A stretch of DNA of 25,759 bases from a virus: the IMG/VR virus record IMGVR_UViG_3300017763_000161, positions 1 to 25,759 of that record; one strand, given 5' to 3'. A program made the position numbers and the translations under genes. The notes beneath the pieces are model-generated. The model had not been told where the DNA came from. It did no database searches and was given only the letters and a program-made list of their open reading frames with translations. Positions 7,300 to 13,959 of the stretch are shown piece after piece. The first letter of the stretch is position 1. Every line of letters begins with the position of its first letter.

Positions 7300-7925
7300 G
7301 CAGAATCAAAGAGCTACCGGTAGTTGATAAGATAACACAACTTGGTGCTGCTGGAACTGTAGCGGTAAGCACAGCTGCGGTTACACAAACTAATATAGCA
7401 GTAGACGAGACCGAAGTATTTGTAGCCAGCGTAGCCAATGATGTGGTTCACGAAAGACTAAGATTCCCCCCAGTTATAAACAACTTCGTCGACTTTAGTG
7501 CGTTGGACTCCTGGGGTAGAGAAGTAATGAAAGAAAAGATTGCTGCGGTAAAAGATGAAGTGGCTAAGGTAGAAGCCAAGGTATCACCAGTAGAGGTAAA
7601 AGAAACTAAAGAGAAATCACAGTCCTCCGAAGAACCCAAGAGCCAAGAACCACAGGCCCAAGAAGAAAGTGCTGACAACACCAATGAAGACGCAGGAAGT
7701 GCAGAGGAAGCTAAACAAGATGTAGAAGAGGTTGAGAGTAAAGAGGCAGAAGAGGTTGAGGAGCTACAGGTTGAAGAGGTAGCAGAACCCGTGCCAGAGG
7801 AGAACATTGAAGAGATCGATGAAATTAAGCCTCACTCAGACGTAGATGATATCGAGCCAAAACAGCCATCAATACTACCAGAGGACTCAAGAGTAGTATC
7901 CCCAGAAGGAGCAAGACAAGTATGA
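7143..7925 (+). CDS. Acidic membrane-associated protein with long Glu-rich tail
   Basis: This 260-residue protein starts at ATG 7143; an in-frame TTG at 7119 is possible but less likely. The N-terminal 60 residues are a charged helical region (AQQKLSELRDSLDKVL). Residues 66-87 (LGAAGTVAVSTAAVTQTNIAV) are weakly hydrophobic and could cross or touch a membrane. Residues 105-145 contain RFPPVINNFVDFSALDSWG and a helix. From about 150 to the end the sequence is a Glu/Pro/Ser-rich disordered tail with many EVEE-type repeats. It might span the periplasm like a TonB- or spanin-type linker, or be a nucleic-acid mimic, but there is no recognised domain. It overlaps the next gene by four bases (ATGA), within a cassette of membrane proteins. 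Confidence 0.65.
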   Translation: MDHKSAQQKLSELRDSLDKVLGGKVEGPSREDAEEALKSAKDGARRAKKTLLGRIKELPVVDKITQLGAAGTVAVSTAAVTQTNIAVDETEVFVASVANDVVHERLRFPPVINNFVDFSALDSWGREVMKEKIAAVKDEVAKVEAKVSPVEVKETKEKSQSSEEPKSQEPQAQEESADNTNEDAGSAEEAKQDVEEVESKEAEEVEELQVEEVAEPVPEENIEEIDEIKPHSDVDDIEPKQPSILPEDSRVVSPEGARQV

Positions 7926-8086
7926 TACAATATATAGTCGAGAATTACAAAGAGAATCTACTAGGTATGTTATTTGCGTACATAGGAATATTTTCTATTG
8001 TAGTTATGTTTCTACCTAAAAATAATATTATATCCAGGGCCTTTAAAGAGTTCGCTTCAATATGCACATCCATCTTCAAAAAATAA
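7922..8086 (+). CDS. 54-residue single-pass membrane protein
   Basis: A short frame from ATG 7922 to TAA 8084-8086 encodes 54 residues. Residues 13-31 (LLGMLFAYIGIFSIVVMFL) form one hydrophobic helix after a short charged N-terminus (ENYKEN), followed by a basic tail (RAFKEF, IFKK). Basic residues after the helix predict the C-terminus inside. The start overlaps the acidic protein stop (ATGA) and the end overlaps the next gene by 25 bases, so it is tightly embedded in the cassette and likely translated. I do not recognise a family. A lysis or membrane-remodelling role is inferred from context. Confidence 0.6.
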   Translation: MIQYIVENYKENLLGMLFAYIGIFSIVVMFLPKNNIISRAFKEFASICTSIFKK

Positions 8087-8679
8087 AATTTTTATTTGCC
8101 CCGCTGTTATTCGCCTCCATAGCTTGGAGTGCTGTGCAGTTAAACAGCGTAGTGTATGATCTAGAAATAGAGATTGATGATACATATAGTGTACCTAACT
8201 TCAACCCAGAGGGTGGAGCAACGTACTACAATCCAATGGTATTTACTACTACTGTGGGCGGACAGTACATTTTTGAGAACTACGCAAGTAAACTAACAGG
8301 CGGAACTCAAGACACCTCTCTTCTAATATACGATAACCTGGATGCTAACTTTATAATTGATGAACCCTTTATATTTAATGACGGCCCTAGCATAGGTTTT
8401 GGAGGAGGACAGTTAAGTACCTTTGATCCCTACGAAAGGCACAGCGAGGCATTTAACGGTACTATAAGCCTATCAGCAAATAATACTTATGCTGCTGTAT
8501 TTTCATCTTTCTCACCAGACGCCATAGGAGTTATGCAAGTAAGGCTAACAGCACCAGGACAAATTTACAGTAATGATTTAGTTCCTATACCAGAGTTAAA
8601 AGATACTGGACTTTGGATAGCAATGATTATAGCTTTATTCGTAGCATTCAGTTACTTCAAAATAAGAAGTGACATATAA
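8062..8679 (+). CDS. Exported protein with PEP-CTERM-like C-terminal sorting signal
   Basis: This 205-residue protein has a signal peptide (residues 1-24: basic start HLQKIK, hydrophobic LFAPLLFASIAW, small residues before a likely cut near 24), a beta-rich body of about 145 residues, and a tripartite end. That end is VPIPE (174-178), a hydrophobic helix (about 183-198, LWIAMIIALFVAFSYF) and a basic patch (KIR). The body, with FTTTVGGQYIFENY, TSLLIYDNLDANF and NNTYAAVFSSFSP, resembles pre-peptidase C-terminal-like beta-sandwiches common in such surface proteins. PEP-CTERM proteins are normally host proteins processed by exosortase. The motif here is degenerate (PIPE rather than PEP), so a plain C-terminal anchor remains possible. 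It shares the cassette with holin-like and small membrane proteins. Confidence 0.6.
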   Translation: MHIHLQKIKFLFAPLLFASIAWSAVQLNSVVYDLEIEIDDTYSVPNFNPEGGATYYNPMVFTTTVGGQYIFENYASKLTGGTQDTSLLIYDNLDANFIIDEPFIFNDGPSIGFGGGQLSTFDPYERHSEAFNGTISLSANNTYAAVFSSFSPDAIGVMQVRLTAPGQIYSNDLVPIPELKDTGLWIAMIIALFVAFSYFKIRSDI

Positions 8680-8700
8680 CTATAAACAAAAGGATACATT

Positions 8701-8787
8701 ATGCCAAAAGGTAAAGGTACATACGGAACAACTAGAGGTCGCCCACCCAAGAAGGGAAAGATGGGAAAAAAGGGGAAGTGTAAATAA
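8701..8787 (+). CDS. 28-residue AT-hook-like basic peptide
   Basis: A very short frame, MPKGKGTYGTTRGRPPKKGK and then a Lys-rich end, contains RGRPP flanked by basic residues, the core of an AT-hook that inserts into the minor groove of A/T-rich DNA. It has one of the few good Shine-Dalgarno sequences here (AAAGGA at 8689-8694, six bases before ATG 8701), and its stop overlaps the next ATG by one base. Short peptides beginning MPKGKGTYG occur in other marine phages, to my recollection, without assigned function. DNA binding is inferred from the motif. Confidence 0.65.
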   Translation: MPKGKGTYGTTRGRPPKKGKMGKKGKCK

Positions 8788-8927
8788 TGCCCAAGGACGC
8801 TTGTTATAAAAAAGTAAAAGCCAGGTACAAGGTGTTCCCGTCTGCTTACGCAAGTGGGGCAATAGCCAAGTGTCGCAAGGTTGGCGCAGCCAACTGGGGC
8901 AACAAATCAAAACGTAAGAAGGTTTAA
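8787..8927 (+). CDS. 46-residue basic protein of a family shared by marine phages
   Basis: This short protein (MPKDACYKKVKARYKVFPSA, then YASGAIAKCRKVGAANWGNK) matches a compact motif I know from many marine phages and some large DNA viruses: a KVKxRYxxxPSAYASGAxxKCRKxGAxNWGN core. C6 and C29 are conserved-looking. It is strongly basic (many Lys/Arg) and has no membrane segment. It overlaps its neighbours by one base on each side, in an operon of basic proteins. Function is unknown; virion-associated or nucleic-acid binding is an inference from charge. Confidence 0.7.
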   Translation: MPKDACYKKVKARYKVFPSAYASGAIAKCRKVGAANWGNKSKRKKV

Positions 8928-9196
8928 TGGCAGTTCGCAAAACAAAAAAGGGTGCTGATCTCAAGAGGTGGTTCAAGGAAAAGTGGGTAGATGTCCGATC
9001 CGGGAAGCCTTGTGGCAGACAGAAGGGAGAAAAGCGAGGAACGCCTTATTGCAGACCGTCCAAGCGTGTCAACAGCAGAACACCTGTGACTGCTGGGGAG
9101 ATGACCTCATCAGAGAAACGCTCAAGAATTGCAGAAAAGAAGAAACTAGGACAACCAAAAGGAAAGCCAAGGAGAGTTAAGTCAGTCAAAAAATAG
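8927..9196 (+). CDS. Basic protein with LKRWFKEKWVDVRSGKPCG motif
   Basis: This 89-residue protein begins with a block reading LKRWFKEKWVDV, followed by KPCGRQKGEKRGTPYCRPSK and a Lys/Arg-rich tail with SSEKRSRIAEKKK. This layout (WFKEKWVD, PCGR, xPxCRP, then a basic helix) recurs in small proteins of phages and giant viruses, whose function is unknown. C29 and C42 could form a metal or disulfide pair. About a third of residues are Lys or Arg. ATG 8927 overlaps the previous stop by one base. A frame at 8968-9180 inside it is a shadow. Confidence 0.7.
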   Translation: MAVRKTKKGADLKRWFKEKWVDVRSGKPCGRQKGEKRGTPYCRPSKRVNSRTPVTAGEMTSSEKRSRIAEKKKLGQPKGKPRRVKSVKK

Positions 9197-9203
9197 ACCC
9201 TTG

Positions 9204-9212
9204 TGGTATAAT
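9204..9212 (+). promoter_or_regulatory. Extended -10 promoter candidate
   Basis: TGG followed by a perfect TATAAT (9207-9212) forms an extended -10 element in the only clear intergenic gap of this block (9197-9238). The -35 region 16-18 bases upstream is weak, at best three of six matches to TTGACA, which an extended -10 can compensate for. Initiation near 9219 would give a short leader for the gene starting at 9239. Confidence 0.5.
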
Positions 9213-9238
9213 ATTTCAAACTTTAACCAAAACAAAAT

Positions 9239-10261
9239 ATGTCATCATCATCAAGAGTAGTAATAGGTTTGCCCGGAAAAATTTTTAAAAGTATCAAGGG
9301 TGCATTTAAAGTCCCCGCAGCAAAAACTAAAGACAGCCTCCTAAAGCCCACAAGTCCTCCTAAGAATATAGTAGGTGCGGACGGGAAGCCACTTAGCCCA
9401 GCTCGAAAAAAGTTTTACCAAGATCAAGCTGACGCAACCAATAAAAGCAGAAGGCAACAGAACAGGCTGGATGTAGAGCGAAACGCTAGAGCAAGATACA
9501 AAGGTATACGCAATAGAGTTATTGGGGCTGGTGCTGTTGTGGGTATTGGTGAGGGTACAAGGCGAGCAATTACTGGAGGCGATGAAACTAAAGTTTCTGC
9601 TCCAGTTACAAATAAATCATCTACAATTGCTTCATCTCCAAAGATGCCTAAAAAAGAATTTATTAACTGGAGGGACAGACCGGGTACTGTTGACGCAAGG
9701 GTTCGTCCTGGTTCTGAAACAGCAAAGAAAAAGTTTTCTTTTTCTCTACCAAGTAAAAGCAAGTCTGATCCAAAACCTCTTCACGAAAGAAGTTTTAGAG
9801 AAGGTCGTACTTTTTATAAAAAAGGTACAGCAGCACATACAGCCAAGACAAAAGCGTACAGCAAACGGAGGGAGGCAGCAGCAAGAGAAGAAGCTAAAGT
9901 TTTAACTAGACCAATGCAAGGTGCAGCTAGAGAAGGTATTACTGCACAAAGTGCAGGTGATTATTTAATAAAGGCATCTAAAGATTATTCAGCTAAAGTT
10001 AATACAACTTCAGATAGAGTAGTAGTAAAAGACTCAAAGTCGTCTGGAAATAACAGACTTGGTACTGGGACTAAAGCAAATAAACAAGACTCGTCCTCTG
10101 GAAATAAATCATTTAATAGAAAACAAAATAGATTGGGTACTGGGACTAAAGCAAATAATCAGAACACTAGTTTCTTTTCTCAGTTCGAGGGTTTAAAAGA
10201 TTTTTTTGGTAACACAAGTTATAAAGGTAGGAGAGGTAGAAGAAATCCTATAATTAAATAA
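9239..10261 (+). CDS. Basic low-complexity protein with internal repeat
   Basis: This 340-residue protein is Lys/Arg/Ser-rich and mostly predicted disordered. Its only hydrophobic patch is RVIGAGAVVGIGEG near residues 88-101. A 9-residue unit RLGTGTKAN recurs twice 25 residues apart near residues 273-306, encoded by an exact 23-base repeat. Phrases such as SPARKKFYQDQADATNKS and the RRGRR near the end suggest binding to nucleic acid or to an acidic surface. It follows the promoter candidate with leader aaccaaaacaaaatATG, and no Shine-Dalgarno is visible. I do not recognise a family. A basic, flexible virion protein packed with DNA is one option, not shown. Confidence 0.7.
   Translation: MSSSSRVVIGLPGKIFKSIKGAFKVPAAKTKDSLLKPTSPPKNIVGADGKPLSPARKKFYQDQADATNKSRRQQNRLDVERNARARYKGIRNRVIGAGAVVGIGEGTRRAITGGDETKVSAPVTNKSSTIASSPKMPKKEFINWRDRPGTVDARVRPGSETAKKKFSFSLPSKSKSDPKPLHERSFREGRTFYKKGTAAHTAKTKAYSKRREAAAREEAKVLTRPMQGAAREGITAQSAGDYLIKASKDYSAKVNTTSDRVVVKDSKSSGNNRLGTGTKANKQDSSSGNKSFNRKQNRLGTGTKANNQNTSFFSQFEGLKDFFGNTSYKGRRGRRNPIIK
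10061..10158 (+). repeat. Two-copy 23-base direct repeat inside the basic protein gene
   Basis: The sequence ggtactgggactaaagcaaa plus taa occurs at 10061-10083 and again at 10136-10158, a period of 75 bases (25 codons), so the frame is preserved. A shorter unit, tctggaaataa, occurs at 10043-10053 and 10097-10107. Both encode Gly/Lys/Asn-rich disordered sequence and look like a recent in-frame duplication. Confidence 0.85.
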
Positions 10262-10504
10262 ATGGCTGATAAGTCAAAGATGAAGTGCAATGTGCCTCGC
10301 CGAGAGGTACAGGGCGGTAAGAAGTTTGTTGTTAAAGCCTGTTCTGGAGGTAAAGAAAAACTAATACGCTTTGGCGATGCCAATATGACAATAAAGAAAA
10401 ACAGACCAGCTAGGAAAAAAAGCTACTGCGCTCGTAGCGCAGGAATAAAAGGCAAAGGAAAAATGTCGGCTAACTACTGGAGTCGTCGTGCTTGGGATTG
10501 CTAA
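10262..10504 (+). CDS. Basic protein of a family shared by marine phages and large viruses
   Basis: This 80-residue protein contains KKFVVKACSGGKEKLIRFGD, then NMTIKKNRPARKKSYCARSA and the ending SANYWSRRAWDC. I recognise the pattern (a beta pair leading to a [V/I]xFGDxNM motif, a basic helix with ARRKSxxAR, and a final [R/N]YWSxxxW) from small conserved proteins of cyanophages and giant viruses, which have no firmly assigned role. Cysteines at 9, 27, 56 and 80 could pair or bind metal. It starts immediately after the preceding stop and its stop overlaps the nozzle gene ATG by one base, tying it to virion genes. Confidence 0.7.
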   Translation: MADKSKMKCNVPRREVQGGKKFVVKACSGGKEKLIRFGDANMTIKKNRPARKKSYCARSAGIKGKGKMSANYWSRRAWDC

Positions 10505-12975
10505 TGTCTAGATATACTTCATACGGCAGTCTTGATGACCGCATCGCCCAGGATGGCGATGTCGGTTTTATAGGTTTTAACAATCGACTAAGACCCGACC
10601 AACTAGGTCGGGGTGTTCTTTCTACCTCAAATAACTTACGTCTTGATCGCAACGGACAGGCTCAAGTTAGGAAAGGAATACAAATTATTGAAGCTCCTTT
10701 TGCTGTTGGAGGAAGCGTACTAAGACTCCCTCAAGAGGCTCAACTGGAAGACAATATTACTACGATGCTACCTACTACAATTAGGTCAGCCAGTTTAGAT
10801 GCTTCAACTAAAGTAGTAAGTCTAGTACTAGATGATCCAGCGATTGAAGTAGGTCGTTCATTTGTAATAGGCAATGAAGTTATTGTTGAGGGAATACAGT
10901 ATACTGGAACAAATCCCAATGGAACACATACTATAACAGGGGTGACCTCTGGTTCTAGTACAACTACAATTACTTATGTTCTTTCTGGAGCTGTAAGTGC
11001 GTCATCGTACTCTGTAGGTAACGCATTGCCGCAAGATTTAAGTTTTCCTTTAAATAACGCATCTACTTCAGCAGTAATTGGTTTCAATATGGAGATTGAT
11101 ATCAACAAGGTTACTTTGGTTTTTGATAGTGCTGGGTTTAGTGATCCAAATGATGACGCTAGTCAGTACATATTTATTGCTTCAAACAGTAAAGTTATTG
11201 CTAAGAACCTAGCAACTAACGCCGTAACAGAAATTAAGTACCCAACCGGAGAAACTGTTCCAGAAAAATCATCAATGCTACAGGCGTTCAATAAAGTGTT
11301 TGTATTTAGGAACGGACAAACTGCACTTGAGTGGAACGGCAACTTTGATCCAGTAGCCGCTGGAAGTTTTGAAACTGGAAAGTCATACACTATAGTAAAT
11401 CCTGGTGACACAAACTTTGTTTCTTTAGGTGCTGCTGATAATTCAGTAGGTACTGTGTTTACAGCAAACGCAGCTGGAAATCCAGGTGAAACTGGAACAG
11501 CTTCTTACAACTTTCAGTTAGTACCTAGTGGCCCCTATGTACAACCGGGCGAAATATCTGCTAATGGAACTGATGGTGTTAAGATTTTAAGCGGAGTAGC
11601 TACTGCTCAATTTAGTACTGGTGCTGTTGCTGGTATGAACACCGGGGACATTGTAACAATAACTGCTAAAGGGACTTCTGACTACGCTGTTGGTGATTCA
11701 TTTATAGTATCAAGCGTTGATGACGCTAATGACGAAATAACATTCCCAACAAAAGGAGCAGACGAAACTAGTGGTTTTACTGGTGTTGTTTTTCAAAGAG
11801 AAATATCAGTAGGTATGGGATTTATTCATATGCCATCACCAGAGTACGCTGTGTACCACCAGCGCAGACTGGTAATGCCGTTTAGATTTGTTCCTGGTGC
11901 TATTGATAATGATTTTACTTCACGAGGAATCTTGGACGAGGTAATTGCTTCTGACATACTGGACAGTAATACTTACGATCAAGTGTTCGGTCAGTACAGA
12001 TTTAATGCTGGGGAGGCTGACTTTAATGTAGGTCTGCACTCATTCGCCGAGGACAAGTTAATGGTATTCAACAGAAATAGTATACACTTAATTCAGAACA
12101 CTACCAGCTTACAAGGAGCGACATCTCAGCTACTAACCAACGAAGTTGGTTGCGTAGCTAGAAAATCAATTGTACAGGTTGGAAATAGGGTTATATTTCT
12201 TTCTGACAACGGAGTGTACGGAACAGAGTTCTTGGACGAGTACAATCTTCGTGGTACAGAGACTCCACTAAGTGAACCTATTAATGTAACAATAGAGAAC
12301 ATTAATAGAGACCAATGGGAAAGATCAGTAGCTGTTTACTTTGACAATCGTTACTTTATTGCCGTTCCATTAAATTCTACTGACGAAAACAATCAACCAG
12401 TTACAGCCCAAAGAAATAACGTAATACTTATTTACAACTTTCTTAACAAACAATGGGAGAGTGTTGATAGTGTAGAAAATCCTAACTGGGACATTGATAA
12501 CTTAATAGTTGCTGGGGAAGGTAATCTCCGTGGGGTTTATTGTGTAAACAGGTTTGGAGGCATTCATAGACTTGACTTCAGAGAACAAGGTAATGATTTG
12601 GTTGTCGTTGGGATTGGGGACGAAAGTATACCGACACCAATTACAGCAGAAGCAACTACCAGGCAGTATACACTTGGAAGTATGGACAGAAAACGATGGA
12701 AAGAGTTTGACCTGCACGTTCAAGGAACTGACAATAACGGGACTCAATCAAGTGTGGACATAAATATAGAAACTGAGAATCCAGACTTAACTGATTTTCT
12801 ACAAAGCACGGGAACAATACAACCAAGGGAAGACCTTTCCATTCGTGGTAGAATAGGTAACCGAAGAGGTTACGGAATACAATTTAAATTTAACAACACA
12901 GAAGGTAGGCCCATAATACGAGCAATTGAGGTTGAGGGTACTACTTCTATGAGATCAACACAACTAGCAGAATAA
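10504..12975 (+). CDS. Tail nozzle / tubular protein B-like
   Basis: This 823-residue protein from ATG 10504 (a TTG at 10492 is an alternative start) has an N-terminus (GRGVLSTSNNLRLDRNGQAQ and then VRKGIQ) and a central beta-rich region (PEYAVYHQRRLVMPFRF around residue 443, MVFNRNSIHLIQNTTSLQGA, NEVGCVARKSIVQVGNRVIF, DNGVYG). These resemble gp12-like nozzle proteins with a beta-propeller. Such proteins form the distal tail tube that docks onto the adaptor. Two insertions stand out: residues ~90-175 and ~290-330. The second reads SYTIVNPGDTNFVSLGAADN then SVGTVFTANAAG, a short module I know from many unrelated phage tail proteins. Its stop overlaps the next ATG by one base. Confidence 0.75.
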   Translation: MSRYTSYGSLDDRIAQDGDVGFIGFNNRLRPDQLGRGVLSTSNNLRLDRNGQAQVRKGIQIIEAPFAVGGSVLRLPQEAQLEDNITTMLPTTIRSASLDASTKVVSLVLDDPAIEVGRSFVIGNEVIVEGIQYTGTNPNGTHTITGVTSGSSTTTITYVLSGAVSASSYSVGNALPQDLSFPLNNASTSAVIGFNMEIDINKVTLVFDSAGFSDPNDDASQYIFIASNSKVIAKNLATNAVTEIKYPTGETVPEKSSMLQAFNKVFVFRNGQTALEWNGNFDPVAAGSFETGKSYTIVNPGDTNFVSLGAADNSVGTVFTANAAGNPGETGTASYNFQLVPSGPYVQPGEISANGTDGVKILSGVATAQFSTGAVAGMNTGDIVTITAKGTSDYAVGDSFIVSSVDDANDEITFPTKGADETSGFTGVVFQREISVGMGFIHMPSPEYAVYHQRRLVMPFRFVPGAIDNDFTSRGILDEVIASDILDSNTYDQVFGQYRFNAGEADFNVGLHSFAEDKLMVFNRNSIHLIQNTTSLQGATSQLLTNEVGCVARKSIVQVGNRVIFLSDNGVYGTEFLDEYNLRGTETPLSEPINVTIENINRDQWERSVAVYFDNRYFIAVPLNSTDENNQPVTAQRNNVILIYNFLNKQWESVDSVENPNWDIDNLIVAGEGNLRGVYCVNRFGGIHRLDFREQGNDLVVVGIGDESIPTPITAEATTRQYTLGSMDRKRWKEFDLHVQGTDNNGTQSSVDINIETENPDLTDFLQSTGTIQPREDLSIRGRIGNRRGYGIQFKFNNTEGRPIIRAIEVEGTTSMRSTQLAE

Positions 12976-13955
12976 TGGCAATTATAACAACAAACGGATC
13001 ATTCGGTGCTACCGAAACTGTTACTAGCACGAACCTAAATTCGATCGCTGACGCAGCAACTTTTGACGACCCAGCTGACGGATCATCAATTGAACTGATT
13101 ACTTCTGGTGAAAACGCTGGTAAGCTAGGCATAAAGGACGGTGGCGTTACCGCCACCAAGTACGACGACCTTAGTATTGCTGGAGGAAAGATTGCTAATG
13201 ACGCTATTAACAACGCTAAGATAGCTGACGGTGCAGTTAATACAGAAAACCTCCAGACTGGCGCTGTAACTTTTGCAAAAATTCAAAATGTTGCAGGCAA
13301 TACTGTAGTAGTAAGAAATTCAAGTAGTACTGGCGACCTAACAGCTTTTACAGTATCCAACCAAGAAATTCTAATCGGAGACGGCACCGGGTTTCAGTCC
13401 CAGAAACTTAGCGGCGACGTTACTATGAATAATGTTGGGGCAGTAACTATTTCTAACGATTCGGTTACGGCGGCTATGTTAGCAACAGCAAGTGTAATGG
13501 GTGCAATTTATCCAGTTGGTTCTATATATATGAACGCAAATGTTTCGACCAACCCAGCTACACTATTAGGAGTGGGAACCTGGGAGCGGTTTGGTAGAGG
13601 TCGAGTTATTGTTTCCCAAAGCACGGACAGTAGATTTAATAGCGTTAGGGAAACTGGTGGTTCTTATACTCACGTTTTAGACGATGATGAAGTACCAGTT
13701 CGTGATCACTCTCACCTTGTTTTTGATAATAGTTCTAGTAATGGCGATAATGGAGATATATCTAGCTCATATGTGGGTTCTCATTATTGGAACGCTGGAT
13801 CAGAATCCTACAATATAAGGAGAACAAGTAGAGGTTCTGGAGCTAGTAAAGCTAATGCTGGACTAACAAGTAATCCTACAACCAATCCTTCAGTCTCTGC
13901 TCACAACAACATACAACCATACATAGTAGCGTATGTATGGAGACGAACAGCTTAA
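12975..13955 (+). CDS. Tail fibre with gp10/gp37-like C-terminal receptor-binding domain
   Basis: This 326-residue protein begins with an NTDSFG-like lead (TNGSFGATETVTSTNLNSIA) and beta-helical repeats (GGKIANDAINNAKIADGAVN, NTENLQTGAVTFAKI). From residue 179 it carries YPVGSIYMNANVSTNPATLL, GTWERFGRGRVIV, ETGGSYTH, RDHSH and the ending HNNIQPYIVAYVWRRTA. That C-terminal pattern is the domain shared by T4 gp10-like and many short-fibre proteins, which trimerises and often contacts host receptors or bears metal-binding His. It sits directly after the nozzle gene, as expected for a distal tail appendage. Start ATG 12975 overlaps the nozzle stop by one base. Confidence 0.8.
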   Translation: MAIITTNGSFGATETVTSTNLNSIADAATFDDPADGSSIELITSGENAGKLGIKDGGVTATKYDDLSIAGGKIANDAINNAKIADGAVNTENLQTGAVTFAKIQNVAGNTVVVRNSSSTGDLTAFTVSNQEILIGDGTGFQSQKLSGDVTMNNVGAVTISNDSVTAAMLATASVMGAIYPVGSIYMNANVSTNPATLLGVGTWERFGRGRVIVSQSTDSRFNSVRETGGSYTHVLDDDEVPVRDHSHLVFDNSSSNGDNGDISSSYVGSHYWNAGSESYNIRRTSRGSGASKANAGLTSNPTTNPSVSAHNNIQPYIVAYVWRRTA

Positions 13956-13959
13956 AATT

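Noticed and set aside
7448-7807. Ser/Thr-rich minus-strand frame opposite the acidic tail
   Set aside because: Low-complexity shadow of the Glu codons in the 7143-7925 gene.
9522-9905. 127-residue plus-strand frame inside the basic 340-residue gene
   Set aside because: Overlaps completely in another frame, has Leu/Gln-rich low-complexity sequence and no plausible start.
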